Shown here: one piece after another, positions 16,042 through 24,780 of the stretch
Layout: every line of letters begins with the position of its first letter
How positions within the stretch are numbered: position 1 is the stretch's first letter
Notes under the pieces: generated by a model
What the model was told of the DNA's origin: nothing
The model's database searches: none
The model's input: the letters and a program-made list of their open reading frames with translations, nothing else
Assembly: GCA_028689875.1 (NCBI GenBank)
Contig: JAQVCG010000019.1
Coordinates: forward strand, 1 to 33,426
DNA: 33,426 nucleotides
Reading direction: 5' to 3'
Source of the DNA: Candidatus Rifleibacteriota bacterium
Lineage (GTDB): Bacteria > Muiribacteriota > Ozemobacteria > Ozemobacterales > Ozemobacteraceae
Position numbers and translations under genes: made by a program

Positions 16042-17505
16042 ATGAATAATTCTGCATCAGTTTCATACATACTTTCATCTGAGGTTTTACTCACAGGAAC
16101 CTGCAATCAAAAGTGCGGTCATTGTTCTGTTGTAAACAATGATTCTCCTCTTTTATCTTTAAAAGACCTGAATCAAAAATTAAAAAAACTTTCAGATAAC
16201 GGTGCGAGCGAAGTTGCACTCATTTCCGGCGAATTTCCGCAAGACTACCCTCACATACAAATTGCTTTGAGCGAATACGGTTTCACGTCATTTTATGACT
16301 ACCTGCGAGAAGCTTGTTTAGTTGCTTTAAGTAACAATATGATTCCTGTGTTGCGAGTCGGGTATCTTGATTCTTCCATGTTATCAACCCTCGAAAATAC
16401 CGGCGCCGTCATAAAAATTGATGTTGTCAGCTCGAACCAAACCGGCTCAGGCGAGTGCTTTGAATGTGCACGACGCCGCACGCCTCGAGCGGGCAGAAAA
16501 GCTATCGAAACTGTGCACGAACATCGAATTCCCTATTCCCTAGGCTTTATTACGGGAATCGGCGAAAGCGAGTCAGAGCGTCTCGAAACTATCGAACAAT
16601 TGGGCTTGTTCTGTGGTGCTGACCCCTATTTACAAGACGTAAGAATTGCTTTCTTTCAGCCCGAACCTAATTGCTTGCTCAAGCATCGCCCGCCCCTCGG
16701 CTTCGAGTCTGTAAAAAGAACAGTTATAGCACTTCGCAAGGCTTTTCCTGTTCATCACATTTCGATACCGCCGTTTTTATTTAACCGCTACCCCGAATTG
16801 ATCGAGCACGGCTTAAACGACTTGGGTTCTGTGCCTATTTTTACAGGTGCTACAGCCCATTCAGACTTCTTTATGCCAAGCTACGAAAATATGAAATCAC
16901 GCCTTTCAAAGATTAACTCGCATCTTTATGAGCGCTCTCCATTAACAACTCCGGCTGCTATAAACAGACCCGAAATAGCTGAAACATTGGCCGTCGTAAA
17001 CCAAAAAATCGAAAAACGCAACAGGGCGCCAATAAGCTTAATCGACAACGATTATTGTTTTGTTTGTGGTCTAAGAAACCCGATAAGCCTTAAAATACCC
17101 ACAAAGACTTCGATTAATGGCAATACCTGCACATTTAGCTGGACACCGGGGCCTCATTTTCAAAGTTACGCGGGCGTTCTGCACGGCGGCATTCTAAGTA
17201 CATTGCTTGATGAAGCAATGGGCTATGCAATAATGGGCGAAAACCTTTGCAGACTCATTGTAACAGCAGAAATGAAAGTTAAATTTTTAAGACCCGCTCC
17301 AATTGGTATTCCGATTACAGTTGCTGCAACTGTTAGCGGCCAAAAACGCAACCACATTTTTGCGAGAGGAAGCGTTATTTCTCAAGACGGCACAGTACTG
17401 GCCGAAGCAGAAGGACATTTTGTAGAACTGATTAACAAAGACTTAAGCACGGCACCAACAGAAAACAATACAAAAGAAAATATAGTCGGCTGTTCGCACT
17501 GCTGA
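16042..17505 (+). CDS. CofG-like radical SAM enzyme fused to a PaaI-type hotdog thioesterase
   Basis: The 487-residue protein has two parts. Residues 1-310 form a radical SAM domain with CNQKCGHC (C21, C25, C28). It has the order of segments found in CofG, the FO synthase subunit that makes the deazaflavin core of F420: SGEFPQDYP, FYDYLREACLVAL, YSLGFITGIGESESER, FQPEPN and the C-terminal GLNDLGSVP. The usual H-T-N-P-G stretch of CofG reads LRVGYLD instead. Residues 335-465 are a hotdog domain with YCFVCGLRNP, VLHGGILSTLLDEAMG (catalytic D390/E391 region) and VKFLRPAP, typical of THEM4/PaaI acyl-CoA thioesterases. The last residues are GCSHC. Its substrate is unknown; a true FO synthase would also need CofH, not present here. 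Confidence 0.82.
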   Translation: MNNSASVSYILSSEVLLTGTCNQKCGHCSVVNNDSPLLSLKDLNQKLKKLSDNGASEVALISGEFPQDYPHIQIALSEYGFTSFYDYLREACLVALSNNMIPVLRVGYLDSSMLSTLENTGAVIKIDVVSSNQTGSGECFECARRRTPRAGRKAIETVHEHRIPYSLGFITGIGESESERLETIEQLGLFCGADPYLQDVRIAFFQPEPNCLLKHRPPLGFESVKRTVIALRKAFPVHHISIPPFLFNRYPELIEHGLNDLGSVPIFTGATAHSDFFMPSYENMKSRLSKINSHLYERSPLTTPAAINRPEIAETLAVVNQKIEKRNRAPISLIDNDYCFVCGLRNPISLKIPTKTSINGNTCTFSWTPGPHFQSYAGVLHGGILSTLLDEAMGYAIMGENLCRLIVTAEMKVKFLRPAPIGIPITVAATVSGQKRNHIFARGSVISQDGTVLAEAEGHFVELINKDLSTAPTENNTKENIVGCSHC

Positions 17506-17542
17506 TATATGATATACAAAAAAAAATACAGGAATGATAGAA

Positions 17543-19186
17543 ATGAATAGAAACAAAAATTTTAAAACAATCGTAATGTTATCAGCACTTTTCTTGCTGG
17601 TTTCAGTCTTTGTGGCAGATGCCGCGGAGTTTGTAATATTCCATACAAGCGACACGCACGGTTCAATAGCCGCACACGATGACCCAACCGCACGCGAAAC
17701 GCCCAAACCATTGATTGGCGGATTTGCAGCCTTAAAATCCGTAATGAACAAATACAAGAGCGACCCTGCTTACAGCAATTCACGTTTTCTGTATTTTGAT
17801 TCGGGAGATATGTTTCAAGGCACGCCTATAGTCGACAGAACCAAAGGCAGCGTAATGATCGACCTAATGAATCAAATGCCCTTAAACGCCACGACGCTTG
17901 GTAATCACGAGTTTGACTACACATTCGAAATGCTCGCAGAGCAAATGAAATGTGCAAAATATTCTCTAATTTGCTGCAATGTGTTCAACAAAAAGACCAA
18001 TAAACCAATTGAAATGAGTATTCCTTACGCCGTATATGCACACGAAGGGAAAAAAATAGGTGTAATCGGATTTAGTGCACCCGAAACTCCCCTAATAACC
18101 TTTGCAAGAAACGTTAAAGATCTTTATTTCAAAGAACCGGCCGATGTAATCGAACCTTTGATATCTACCCTAAAAAAAGCTAAAGTCGACTTCGTTATTG
18201 CACTTTCACACCTTGGCCACGAACGTGACTTAAAATTAGCACGTGACATCGAAGGTATCGATTTGATCTTAGGCGGACATTCGCACACTCTGAAAAAAGA
18301 CATCACATACGCCGGCCCTAACAACACGCCTATAGTTCATAGTGGTGCATCTTGCGAAAACACTTCCGTAGTAACCGTTAATATAGATGATTGCGGCAAT
18401 AATTCCGTAAGAATGGTTTCTATCCCCTTATTAGTCGATGAAGTAGGCGAAGACAAACACATTAAAGCAGCTACCGATGAATATCTTTTTGAATTGAACA
18501 AAGAAATGAAAAGAGTTATCGGAGAAAGCAAAATCAACCTATACAGAGGCATTTCCGGCGGGAACTCACCTGAAGGCACTTTTATCAGCGAAGCTATGCG
18601 ACATTGTTCAGGCGCTGACATTGCATTCACAAATTTCGGCGGCGTCAGACAGCCCCTCTACAAAGGCAAAATCACCATCGAAAGCATATTTTTGGTTCAA
18701 CCGTTCGATAACTGCATCGAAATACTCGACATGACCGGACTCGAAGTCAAAGATTTGGCTGAAAGAGCCATATCGAACAAAGCGGTAGAAATATCTCAAG
18801 ACGACATAGCAGAAAACTTGAAGGTATTTAATCAGGAAGTAAGCGGAACGAAACTCAAGTTTGCAGGTAATTACGGTTATTTGTATCCTGCAGGCTTGAT
18901 AATAACATTTGACCCAACGAAGGAACCTATGAAAAGAGTAACAAAAATAACTACCGATACAGGTAAAGAATTAGAAGACAACAAAATTTACAAAGTTGCA
19001 TTCAGCGATTTTGTTGCAAACGGCGGCGACGGCTACGGCGTATTAAGAACTTTCAAAAACCGCACAAAAACAGATTTGCTGATTAGAGATGCAATGATCA
19101 AATACATCGGCGAGCTTGGAACAATAACCACAAAACCGGCACCGACAATGATCAACTTAAAGCTTACTCAAAAAGATCTGGAATAA
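17543..19186 (+). CDS. ushA: UshA-like periplasmic 5'-nucleotidase / UDP-sugar hydrolase
   Basis: A 547-residue exported metallophosphoesterase that removes phosphate from extracellular or periplasmic nucleotides, salvaging nucleosides. A signal peptide covers about residues 1-27. The dinuclear-metal motifs are FHTSDTHG, GNHEFDYTFE, SHLGHERD and GGHSHTLK. The C-terminal substrate domain (about 330-520) contains FTNFGGVR and ANGGDGY, as in the 5_nucleotid_C family. The ATG at 17543 has AGGA nine bases upstream; an ATG at 17534 is too close to it. It begins 37 bases after the radical SAM fusion and stops four bases before rlmE. The exact nucleotide preference cannot be read from the sequence. 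Confidence 0.9.
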   Translation: MNRNKNFKTIVMLSALFLLVSVFVADAAEFVIFHTSDTHGSIAAHDDPTARETPKPLIGGFAALKSVMNKYKSDPAYSNSRFLYFDSGDMFQGTPIVDRTKGSVMIDLMNQMPLNATTLGNHEFDYTFEMLAEQMKCAKYSLICCNVFNKKTNKPIEMSIPYAVYAHEGKKIGVIGFSAPETPLITFARNVKDLYFKEPADVIEPLISTLKKAKVDFVIALSHLGHERDLKLARDIEGIDLILGGHSHTLKKDITYAGPNNTPIVHSGASCENTSVVTVNIDDCGNNSVRMVSIPLLVDEVGEDKHIKAATDEYLFELNKEMKRVIGESKINLYRGISGGNSPEGTFISEAMRHCSGADIAFTNFGGVRQPLYKGKITIESIFLVQPFDNCIEILDMTGLEVKDLAERAISNKAVEISQDDIAENLKVFNQEVSGTKLKFAGNYGYLYPAGLIITFDPTKEPMKRVTKITTDTGKELEDNKIYKVAFSDFVANGGDGYGVLRTFKNRTKTDLLIRDAMIKYIGELGTITTKPAPTMINLKLTQKDLE

Positions 19187-19190
19187 AAAA

Positions 19191-19793
19191 GTGACAAAAG
19201 CTTGGTTTAAAAATAGATTAAACGATCATTTTCTTTTAAAATCGCGCAATGACGATTATAGAAGCAGAGCAGCATACAAGCTCGAAGAAATAAATCAAAA
19301 ATACAACCTTTTAAAACCCGGCTGTAAAGTTTTAGATTTAGGCGCTGCCCCCGGAAGCTGGTCACAGTATGTAATGCGCACCGTTAAAGGTAACGCGAAA
19401 ATTATTGCCATTGATTTGCTTGAAATAGAGCCTATTGAAGGCGTAACAATTCTGCAGGGTGATTTCTTAGACGAAAAAAATCAGAATAAAATAATTGAGC
19501 TTGCCCCAAAAGGTCTTGATCTTATTTTAAGCGATATTGCCCCAGATACCACCGGTGTGCATTATGCAGACACAGAAAACTCCTTTATAATGGTAAATCT
19601 GGCCTTAGACATAGCACAAAAACTCTTAAAACCGGGCGGTTGTTTTGTTGCGAAAGTATTTGAGGGCGCTGAGTATCAAACCTTGCTCAAACGCGCCCGC
19701 TCCATGTTCGAATTTGCAAAATCATTTAACCCGAAGGCTTCTTTAACCAGAAGCCGCGAACTGTTCCTGGTTGCACGCAATTTCAAAAAATAA
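19191..19793 (+). CDS. rlmE: 23S rRNA 2'-O-ribose U2552 methyltransferase RlmE (FtsJ)
   Basis: RlmE methylates the ribose of U2552 (E. coli numbering) in the large-subunit A loop, aiding 50S assembly. The 200-residue protein has the K-D-K-E catalytic set in recognisable places: SRAAYKLEEI, the SAM loop DLGAAPGSWSQY, LSDIAPDTTG with the catalytic Asp, VAKVFEG with the Lys, and the late SRELFLV with the Glu. The length is normal. The start is GTG at 19191, four bases after the nucleotidase stop, with only a weak GGAATAA upstream, so translation may depend on coupling. A hairpin with a T-run follows the gene. Confidence 0.93.
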   Translation: MTKAWFKNRLNDHFLLKSRNDDYRSRAAYKLEEINQKYNLLKPGCKVLDLGAAPGSWSQYVMRTVKGNAKIIAIDLLEIEPIEGVTILQGDFLDEKNQNKIIELAPKGLDLILSDIAPDTTGVHYADTENSFIMVNLALDIAQKLLKPGGCFVAKVFEGAEYQTLLKRARSMFEFAKSFNPKASLTRSRELFLVARNFKK

Positions 19794-19809
19794 GTTTGCG
19801 TTTTATTGT

Positions 19810-19843
19810 GCGAAATGATATCCTATCCTTTCGCGCTTTTTTT
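19810..19843 (+). terminator. Weak terminator after rlmE
   Basis: GCGAAA (19810-19815) can pair with TTTCGC (19829-19834) around a 13-base loop, followed two bases later by seven T. The short stem and large loop make it weak, and some read-through into the next gene is likely. Confidence 0.4.
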
Positions 19844-19868
19844 GCATTTATATTTTTAGAGGTAACAA

Positions 19869-21557
19869 ATGACTGAACAAACAGAAATAATGATTGAAGA
19901 TGACAATCAAATTACACTAACACTCAGAGATGGATCAAAACACGTAATTAACAAGGGCGAACACCTGATTGAACTGGCTAAAAAACTTGAAATTGACAAT
20001 GAACTGCCATATTTATGTGCTCGAGTAAACAATGATGTATACGCTCTTGATTTCGCTCCCGAGCATGATTGCAATGTTGAGTTTCTTGATTACAGATCAC
20101 CTTATGGCTGCGATTGCTATAAAAGAAGCTTAAGTTTCGTATTGGCTCGTTCAATACTTGAGCTTTACAGAAACGCTCGCCTTTCAATCGACCACTCTAT
20201 CGGAAACGGTTATTATTACGACCTTTTTACAGATGTTCCCGTCTCTGAAAGAACATTGAACTACATAAAAACCAAAATGCTTGAAATCATCAACAAAGAT
20301 GAAGTATTCGGCAAAAAAACACTGCCCCGCTCTGAAGCCATCGCGCTATTTAACAAAGAAGGTTATCCCGAAAAAGCACGTTTGCTTAAAAATTTGAATA
20401 CAGACCGAGTTGGCGTCGTATCATGCTGGAAATACATCGACTTAGATTTCGGCGTAATGGTTCCCTCAACCGGCTATCTAAAAACCTTTGACCTTAAACA
20501 ATATGCTCAAGGTTTTGTTCTGCTTTTCCCTGATCCAAAAAAACCAACAGAAGCCTCTCAGCCACGAAGACAGCCTAAAATTTTCCAAGCATACCGCGAA
20601 AGCAAAGCATGGGGCAAAATTCTTGAAGTAAACAACGTAGGACGCTTGAATGAAATCATCAAAGACGGCAGCGTATCTGACTTCATAAAAACTGCCGAAG
20701 CGCTGCATAGCAAAAAAATTCAAGCTATTGCAGACCAAATTTCAAGCCACCCATCTATTAGAATAGTTTTAATAGCGGGCCCCTCAAGTTCTGGCAAAAC
20801 AACTTTCAGCAAACGTTTGTGCACCACGCTTAAGGTTAACGGCCTAAGACCCGTGGCCCTTTCCCTTGACAACTATTTTTTAGACAGACAATACACACCG
20901 CGCGACGAAAAGGGCGATTATGACTTTGAATCAATCTATGCCTTGGATTTGCCGCTCTTTAACACTCACCTTAGCGAATTACTCGAAGGCAAAGTTGCAC
21001 AGATTCCTGAGTTTGATTTTCATACCGGGCGCCGAAAAGAGCACACCACCCCAATGCGCATAAATGACGACCAAATCATTATTATCGAAGGTATTCACGG
21101 TCTTAATGATGAGCTTACAAGCTCTGTGCCCGCAAACTGTAAGTTTAAAATTTATATAAGCGCTTTAACTCAGCTCGTAATCGATGATTATAACCGAATA
21201 GGAACCACTGAAACCCGCCTTATCAGACGCACAGTCAGAGACAGCAAATACAGAGGCTATTCTGCCGAAGAAACCATTAACAGATGGTCTTCTGTTCGAC
21301 GTGGCGAAGAGCACAACATATTCCCGTTCCAAGAATGCGCAGACACTGTATTTAACTCTGCCGTACCGTATGAGTGGGCAATATTGCGCCCGGTTGCAGA
21401 AGCCCTCTTTTTGGACATTCAGCCCGAAAGCCCCTGCTACTACGAAGCAAGACAAATTCTCAGACTGCTTTCGTTCTTTACACCGCTAGACCCCAAAGAA
21501 GTGCCGCCAACTTCTATATTGCGCGAATTCATCGGCGGAAGTTCGTTCCAATACTAA
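19869..21557 (+). CDS. TGS-domain uridine kinase-like protein
   Basis: The 562-residue protein belongs to a known but poorly studied group. Residues about 15-75 are a TGS domain and about 80-215 resemble the second N-terminal domain of threonyl-tRNA synthetase (SIDHSIGNGYYYDLF). The HxxxH editing motif is not seen. A uridine kinase/phosphoribulokinase domain follows, with P-loop AGPSSSGKTTFS (303-314), LSLDNYFLDR and IIIIEGIHGLND. The aminoacylation domain is absent. The kinase part probably phosphorylates a nucleoside or related sugar; the TGS part suggests nucleotide- or RNA-linked control. AGAGG precedes the ATG. The neighbouring nucleotidase fits nucleoside salvage, though a terminator lies between. 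Confidence 0.85.
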   Translation: MTEQTEIMIEDDNQITLTLRDGSKHVINKGEHLIELAKKLEIDNELPYLCARVNNDVYALDFAPEHDCNVEFLDYRSPYGCDCYKRSLSFVLARSILELYRNARLSIDHSIGNGYYYDLFTDVPVSERTLNYIKTKMLEIINKDEVFGKKTLPRSEAIALFNKEGYPEKARLLKNLNTDRVGVVSCWKYIDLDFGVMVPSTGYLKTFDLKQYAQGFVLLFPDPKKPTEASQPRRQPKIFQAYRESKAWGKILEVNNVGRLNEIIKDGSVSDFIKTAEALHSKKIQAIADQISSHPSIRIVLIAGPSSSGKTTFSKRLCTTLKVNGLRPVALSLDNYFLDRQYTPRDEKGDYDFESIYALDLPLFNTHLSELLEGKVAQIPEFDFHTGRRKEHTTPMRINDDQIIIIEGIHGLNDELTSSVPANCKFKIYISALTQLVIDDYNRIGTTETRLIRRTVRDSKYRGYSAEETINRWSSVRRGEEHNIFPFQECADTVFNSAVPYEWAILRPVAEALFLDIQPESPCYYEARQILRLLSFFTPLDPKEVPPTSILREFIGGSSFQY

Positions 21558-21564
21558 TGTTTAC

Positions 21565-21598
21565 AAAAAAATACCTCTGGAAACAGAGGTATTTTTTT
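21565..21598. terminator. Bidirectional terminator with GAAA tetraloop
   Basis: A 15-base stem (21565-21579 with 21584-21598, core ATACCTCTG / CAGAGGTAT) has a GAAA loop and A-run/T-run flanks. It lies between two convergent genes and can end transcription in both directions. Confidence 0.92.
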
Positions 21599-21625
21599 TA
21601 TGCTTTAATATTGGGTTTAGTCGAT

Positions 21626-22471
21626 TTATTCTGACAAAGGTGTCTTTTTTTGCCCCAAAATAAACCTTCGATAGAACCTCAGCACAGATTTAATAAAGTA
21701 AACTACTAGTCCGTATAAGGCAAAACCCCAAGTAATTACGAAAAGGGTTATAGGAGGATTCGCAACCAATGCAATTATTACAAGCATTACAGCGATAAGC
21801 CGCCTGTTGCCGGTTTTAGGAGTTTTCTTTATGGCCGGATACTCAATTTTGCTTACCATTAACAACGAAGTAATCAAAACAATAAAGGGTATGGCATTAG
21901 CCGGAACAGTAAAAGCTCTGAATTGTCCAAATTGAAGTTCAAAAATTGTTAAAGTAGCCAAAATACCTGCACCGCCTGGTATGGGCAAACCTTCGAATAC
22001 TCCCTGCTTTGAATGCGGAGTAACATTAAACCTGGCCAGTCTCAGTGCACCGCATAAAACAAATATACAAGTCACGATAAGGCTAAAAAGCCTGTCTGCT
22101 TCAAGATATCTGGTATAAACCAAAAACGCGGGAGCCACCCCAAAGCTTACCAAATCACACAATGAGTCTAGTTCGGCTCCGAATTTAGACTCAACAGACG
22201 CCATTCTTGCCAATCTGCCGTCTAAAATGTCAAAAATGTTTGCTATTAAAATCAACCAACCGGCTATCAAGAATTCACCGCGAGATGTCATTACTATCGC
22301 TAAATACCCACAAATCAAATTCATCGAAGTGCAAGTATTCGGAATAATAGACAGGTTTATTTTTGGAAAACGCTTTTTGCGCGGCAAAACCTTTGTAGTA
22401 TCACTTTCAACCGCCGATATTAGCGATGATTTTTCAGCAACCGCTTCAATTTTTTCTTCTGTTTTGTTCAT
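21626..22471 (-). CDS. pssA: CDP-diacylglycerol-serine O-phosphatidyltransferase
   Basis: PssA makes phosphatidylserine from CDP-diacylglycerol and serine at the membrane. The 281-residue protein has about 40 polar N-terminal residues and then roughly seven membrane segments. The CDP-alcohol phosphotransferase motif reads DILDGRLARMASVESKFGAE followed by LDSLCDLVSFG, giving the D..DG..AR........G...D...D pattern. This is the Gram-positive/archaeal-type (class II) enzyme. Its ATG overlaps the psd stop by one base (TAATG), so the two steps of phosphatidylethanolamine synthesis are translated together. The long polar N-terminal extension is unusual but not informative. Confidence 0.93.
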   Translation of the reverse strand: MNKTEEKIEAVAEKSSLISAVESDTTKVLPRKKRFPKINLSIIPNTCTSMNLICGYLAIVMTSRGEFLIAGWLILIANIFDILDGRLARMASVESKFGAELDSLCDLVSFGVAPAFLVYTRYLEADRLFSLIVTCIFVLCGALRLARFNVTPHSKQGVFEGLPIPGGAGILATLTIFELQFGQFRAFTVPANAIPFIVLITSLLMVSKIEYPAIKKTPKTGNRRLIAVMLVIIALVANPPITLFVITWGFALYGLVVYFIKSVLRFYRRFILGQKKTPLSE

Positions 22472-23103
22472 TATTGATTACGGCCGATTATTGTGCTTCC
22501 GCCGACCACTTTCTGCCCAAGTTTAACGTCAATTTTGGTTTCTAGGGGCATATATATTTCAGTTCTTGAGCCAAACCTGATCATGCCGAATCTTTCGCCT
22601 GAATTAACATATTCGCCCGGGTTTTTCCAGCATAGTATTCTTCTGGCAATAATTCCGGCTATTTGGATTACAACAAACTTTTTACCATCAGCGCATTCTA
22701 TGCCGATTGCATTTCTTTCATTTTCAGTTGATGCTTTGGGATTTCGCGCATCTAAAAATTTGCCGGGTGTATAATGCCTGTAAGCAACTTTGCCCTTAAC
22801 AGGCGCTCTGTTTATATGAACATCTAATACTGAAAGAAAAATTGTTACCCTTTTTGCAGGCCCGTCAATAAAGGGAACGTGCTCAACAGAATCTATGCCT
22901 ACGACTTTCCCGTCTGCCGGAGAAACAATCAAATCACTACCTTGCGGAATTTTTCTTTCCGGGTCTCTGAAAAAATATAACGTAAAAGCTGTCGCTAATA
23001 AAAATAAGCGACTGATCCACTTCTCGATTTTACTAAATACTACCGCTATAGAAAATAAAATCCCTGCAAGCTTGATTCCCTCTTTATGTATTGGACAACG
23101 CAT
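22471..23103 (-). CDS. psd: Phosphatidylserine decarboxylase, short form
   Basis: Psd converts phosphatidylserine to phosphatidylethanolamine using a pyruvoyl group made by self-cleavage. The 210-residue length matches the short archaeal/Bacteroidetes-type form. A membrane segment lies at about 8-46 before the FFRDPERKIP motif. SPADGKVV, VHINRAPV and FGSRTEIYMP are the family motifs, and cleavage is expected at Gly202-Ser203 in VGGSTIIG near the C terminus. AGGAG is five bases before the ATG. The gene is the first of the psd-pssA pair and has a good promoter. Confidence 0.93.
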   Translation of the reverse strand: MRCPIHKEGIKLAGILFSIAVVFSKIEKWISRLFLLATAFTLYFFRDPERKIPQGSDLIVSPADGKVVGIDSVEHVPFIDGPAKRVTIFLSVLDVHINRAPVKGKVAYRHYTPGKFLDARNPKASTENERNAIGIECADGKKFVVIQIAGIIARRILCWKNPGEYVNSGERFGMIRFGSRTEIYMPLETKIDVKLGQKVVGGSTIIGRNQ

Positions 23104-23121
23104 AAATGCTCCTGTTTTATT

Positions 23122-23150
23122 ATTGTATCAGACAGTATATAACTCATCAA
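23122..23150 (-). promoter_or_regulatory. Probable promoter of psd-pssA
   Basis: TTGATG (23150-23145) and TACAAT (23127-23122) on the minus strand are separated by 17 bases. The predicted start of transcription is about 12 bases before the ribosome-binding site, giving a short leader. Confidence 0.6.
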
Positions 23151-23172
23151 AACGCAAGTCAATCAATTAAAA

Positions 23173-23210
23173 CGAACCCTTCTTAGAACATAACGTTTAA
23201 GAAGGGTTCG
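23173..23210 (-). terminator. Terminator of the carbamate kinase-PLP enzyme transcript
   Basis: A perfect 13-base stem (23173-23185 with 23198-23210; CGAACCCTTCTTA and its complement) encloses a 12-base loop. TTTTAATT follows in the minus direction, 22 bases after the PLP enzyme stop. Confidence 0.85.
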
Positions 23211-23232
23211 CTGAATTAACCTTTAATAAGAC

Positions 23233-24720
23233 TTATTTTTTTAACAGACCTGTTTTATTGTTGAATTCAACAATAAGTTCGTCCCAGTGATTGATAACAT
23301 CTTCACTGAAAGCGTCATCCCAGAATTCGGGATCCCAGAGTTCGTTAAGTTCTTCAACGGTTCTGCCCTGCTGTTCAACCCAAGTGAAGTATTTGAAATT
23401 GTGAATGCGTTTGCGTTCAAAATATGTTAATTCGGTCATATTCTGAGTGCCTTCACCGAGCATGTATCTTTCAAATGCTGCCAAAGCAGTGCTTTCATTG
23501 AGTTTGCCATGCTGTTCGTCTTGTTCGGCAATGCGTGACAAATACATTTCTGCAGAGTCTGTGAGACATGTGAAAAGAATATCGTTTTCGTCCATTTCAA
23601 ACATCTTGGCAGTTTTAACAGCAGAAATAACATTAGAAATACTGCTGATTCCCATTAGTGAAAGTTTTTCAATCATTTCTTGCTTAACGCCTGCTTTTTT
23701 AAGCATTTCGTGTCCGCCGGGAGTATTGAATACGCTCAAAAGTCTCATGCAGTTTTCATCATCTATAGCAACAACAACGTCAGTATTTCTTGCATTGTGA
23801 ATCCAAGGAATATGCTTGTCGCCAATACCTTCAATTCTGTGGCCGCCAAAGCCGCAATTATAAAGAGTCGGGCACTGAAGAGCTTCAGAAGCAACAATTT
23901 TTGCATGTGGGTGAACTTTTTTGATATGATCGCCGGCTGCGATTGTGCCTGCTGAACCTGTCGCTGAAACCCAAGCTGACATTCTGTTACCGGGCTTTTT
24001 AATTTTTTCGAATACTTCAAGAGCAGCCGCCCCGGTTACGTGATAATGCCAAATCGGATTTCCAATTTCATCAAACTGGTTAAATATTACAACATCATTG
24101 CCGCGATCTCTTCTGAGTTCATGGCACTTATCGTAGATTTCTTTTACGTTAGATTCACAACCGGGAGTAGCAAATATTTCACTTGTTCCGATTTCTTTGA
24201 GCCAATTAAAGCGTTCGGGACTCATATCTTGAGGCAAAATAGCAATTGCGGGAGAATCAAGCAATGCACAGTCATAAGCACCGCCACGGCAATAGTTGCC
24301 GGTACTCGGCCATACTGCTTTTTGTCTGGTGGGATCGAATTCGCCGCTTACAAGGCGAGGAACCAAGCAACTGAACGCTGCACCTACTTTATGAGCACCG
24401 GTCGGGAAATATTTACCGACAAGCCCGATAATTCTGGCTTTTACACCTGTAATTGAGCTAGGAATTTCAACAAAATTCACATCACCATATAAACCGGTTT
24501 GTATATTGTTTTTCCATGAAATACGAAACAGGTTTCTTGAATTAACATCCCACAAGCCGAGAGGTTTAACTTCATTTTTAATTGATTCGGGAATCAAATC
24601 GGGGTTTATCATCTGAGCATAAGTCGGAATAATGATATTGCGATTTTTAGCTCTTTCAACTGTGTTCTTAAGAACCGATTCATTCACTTGAAGTTTAAAC
24701 TTTTTTGCATACTTTGCCAT
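23233..24720 (-). CDS. Fold-type II PLP-dependent lyase/thiolase of unassigned specificity
   Basis: A 495-residue cytoplasmic enzyme of the tryptophan-synthase-beta/threonine-dehydratase fold. The cofactor lysine is in PTGAHKVGAAF (K111), the phosphate-cradle equivalent is STGNYCRGGAYD, and SATGSAGTIAAG is the glycine-rich loop. It is longer than most family members by a C-terminal stretch of about 100 residues (from roughly 395). It lies downstream of carbamate kinase in one operon. Diaminopropionate ammonia-lyase and the beta subunit of 2-amino-4-ketopentanoate thiolase (ornithine fermentation) are candidates because both occur with amino-acid or carbamoyl-phosphate catabolism. No OrtA-like small gene is present, so I leave the substrate open. 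Confidence 0.75.
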   Translation of the reverse strand: MAKYAKKFKLQVNESVLKNTVERAKNRNIIIPTYAQMINPDLIPESIKNEVKPLGLWDVNSRNLFRISWKNNIQTGLYGDVNFVEIPSSITGVKARIIGLVGKYFPTGAHKVGAAFSCLVPRLVSGEFDPTRQKAVWPSTGNYCRGGAYDCALLDSPAIAILPQDMSPERFNWLKEIGTSEIFATPGCESNVKEIYDKCHELRRDRGNDVVIFNQFDEIGNPIWHYHVTGAAALEVFEKIKKPGNRMSAWVSATGSAGTIAAGDHIKKVHPHAKIVASEALQCPTLYNCGFGGHRIEGIGDKHIPWIHNARNTDVVVAIDDENCMRLLSVFNTPGGHEMLKKAGVKQEMIEKLSLMGISSISNVISAVKTAKMFEMDENDILFTCLTDSAEMYLSRIAEQDEQHGKLNESTALAAFERYMLGEGTQNMTELTYFERKRIHNFKYFTWVEQQGRTVEELNELWDPEFWDDAFSEDVINHWDELIVEFNNKTGLLKK

Positions 24721-24742
24721 TTCAATTTTCCTTTATATTTAT

Positions 24743-24780
24743 ATTATTGTCAGTTCCGGTAATTATTGTCAGTTCGGGTA
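24743..24780. repeat. 19-base tandem duplication of the carbamate kinase gene end
   Basis: Two adjacent 19-base copies (24743-24761 and 24762-24780) differ at a single position (C24757 versus G24776). The right copy contains the last codons and stop of the carbamate kinase gene; the left copy lies just after the stop and is non-coding. Confidence 0.85.

Noticed and set aside
19869..21557. The TGS/threonyl-tRNA-synthetase-like start of the kinase as a novel fusion
   Set aside because: This TGS plus uridine-kinase architecture is already known in several bacterial phyla, so it is not listed as a novelty.
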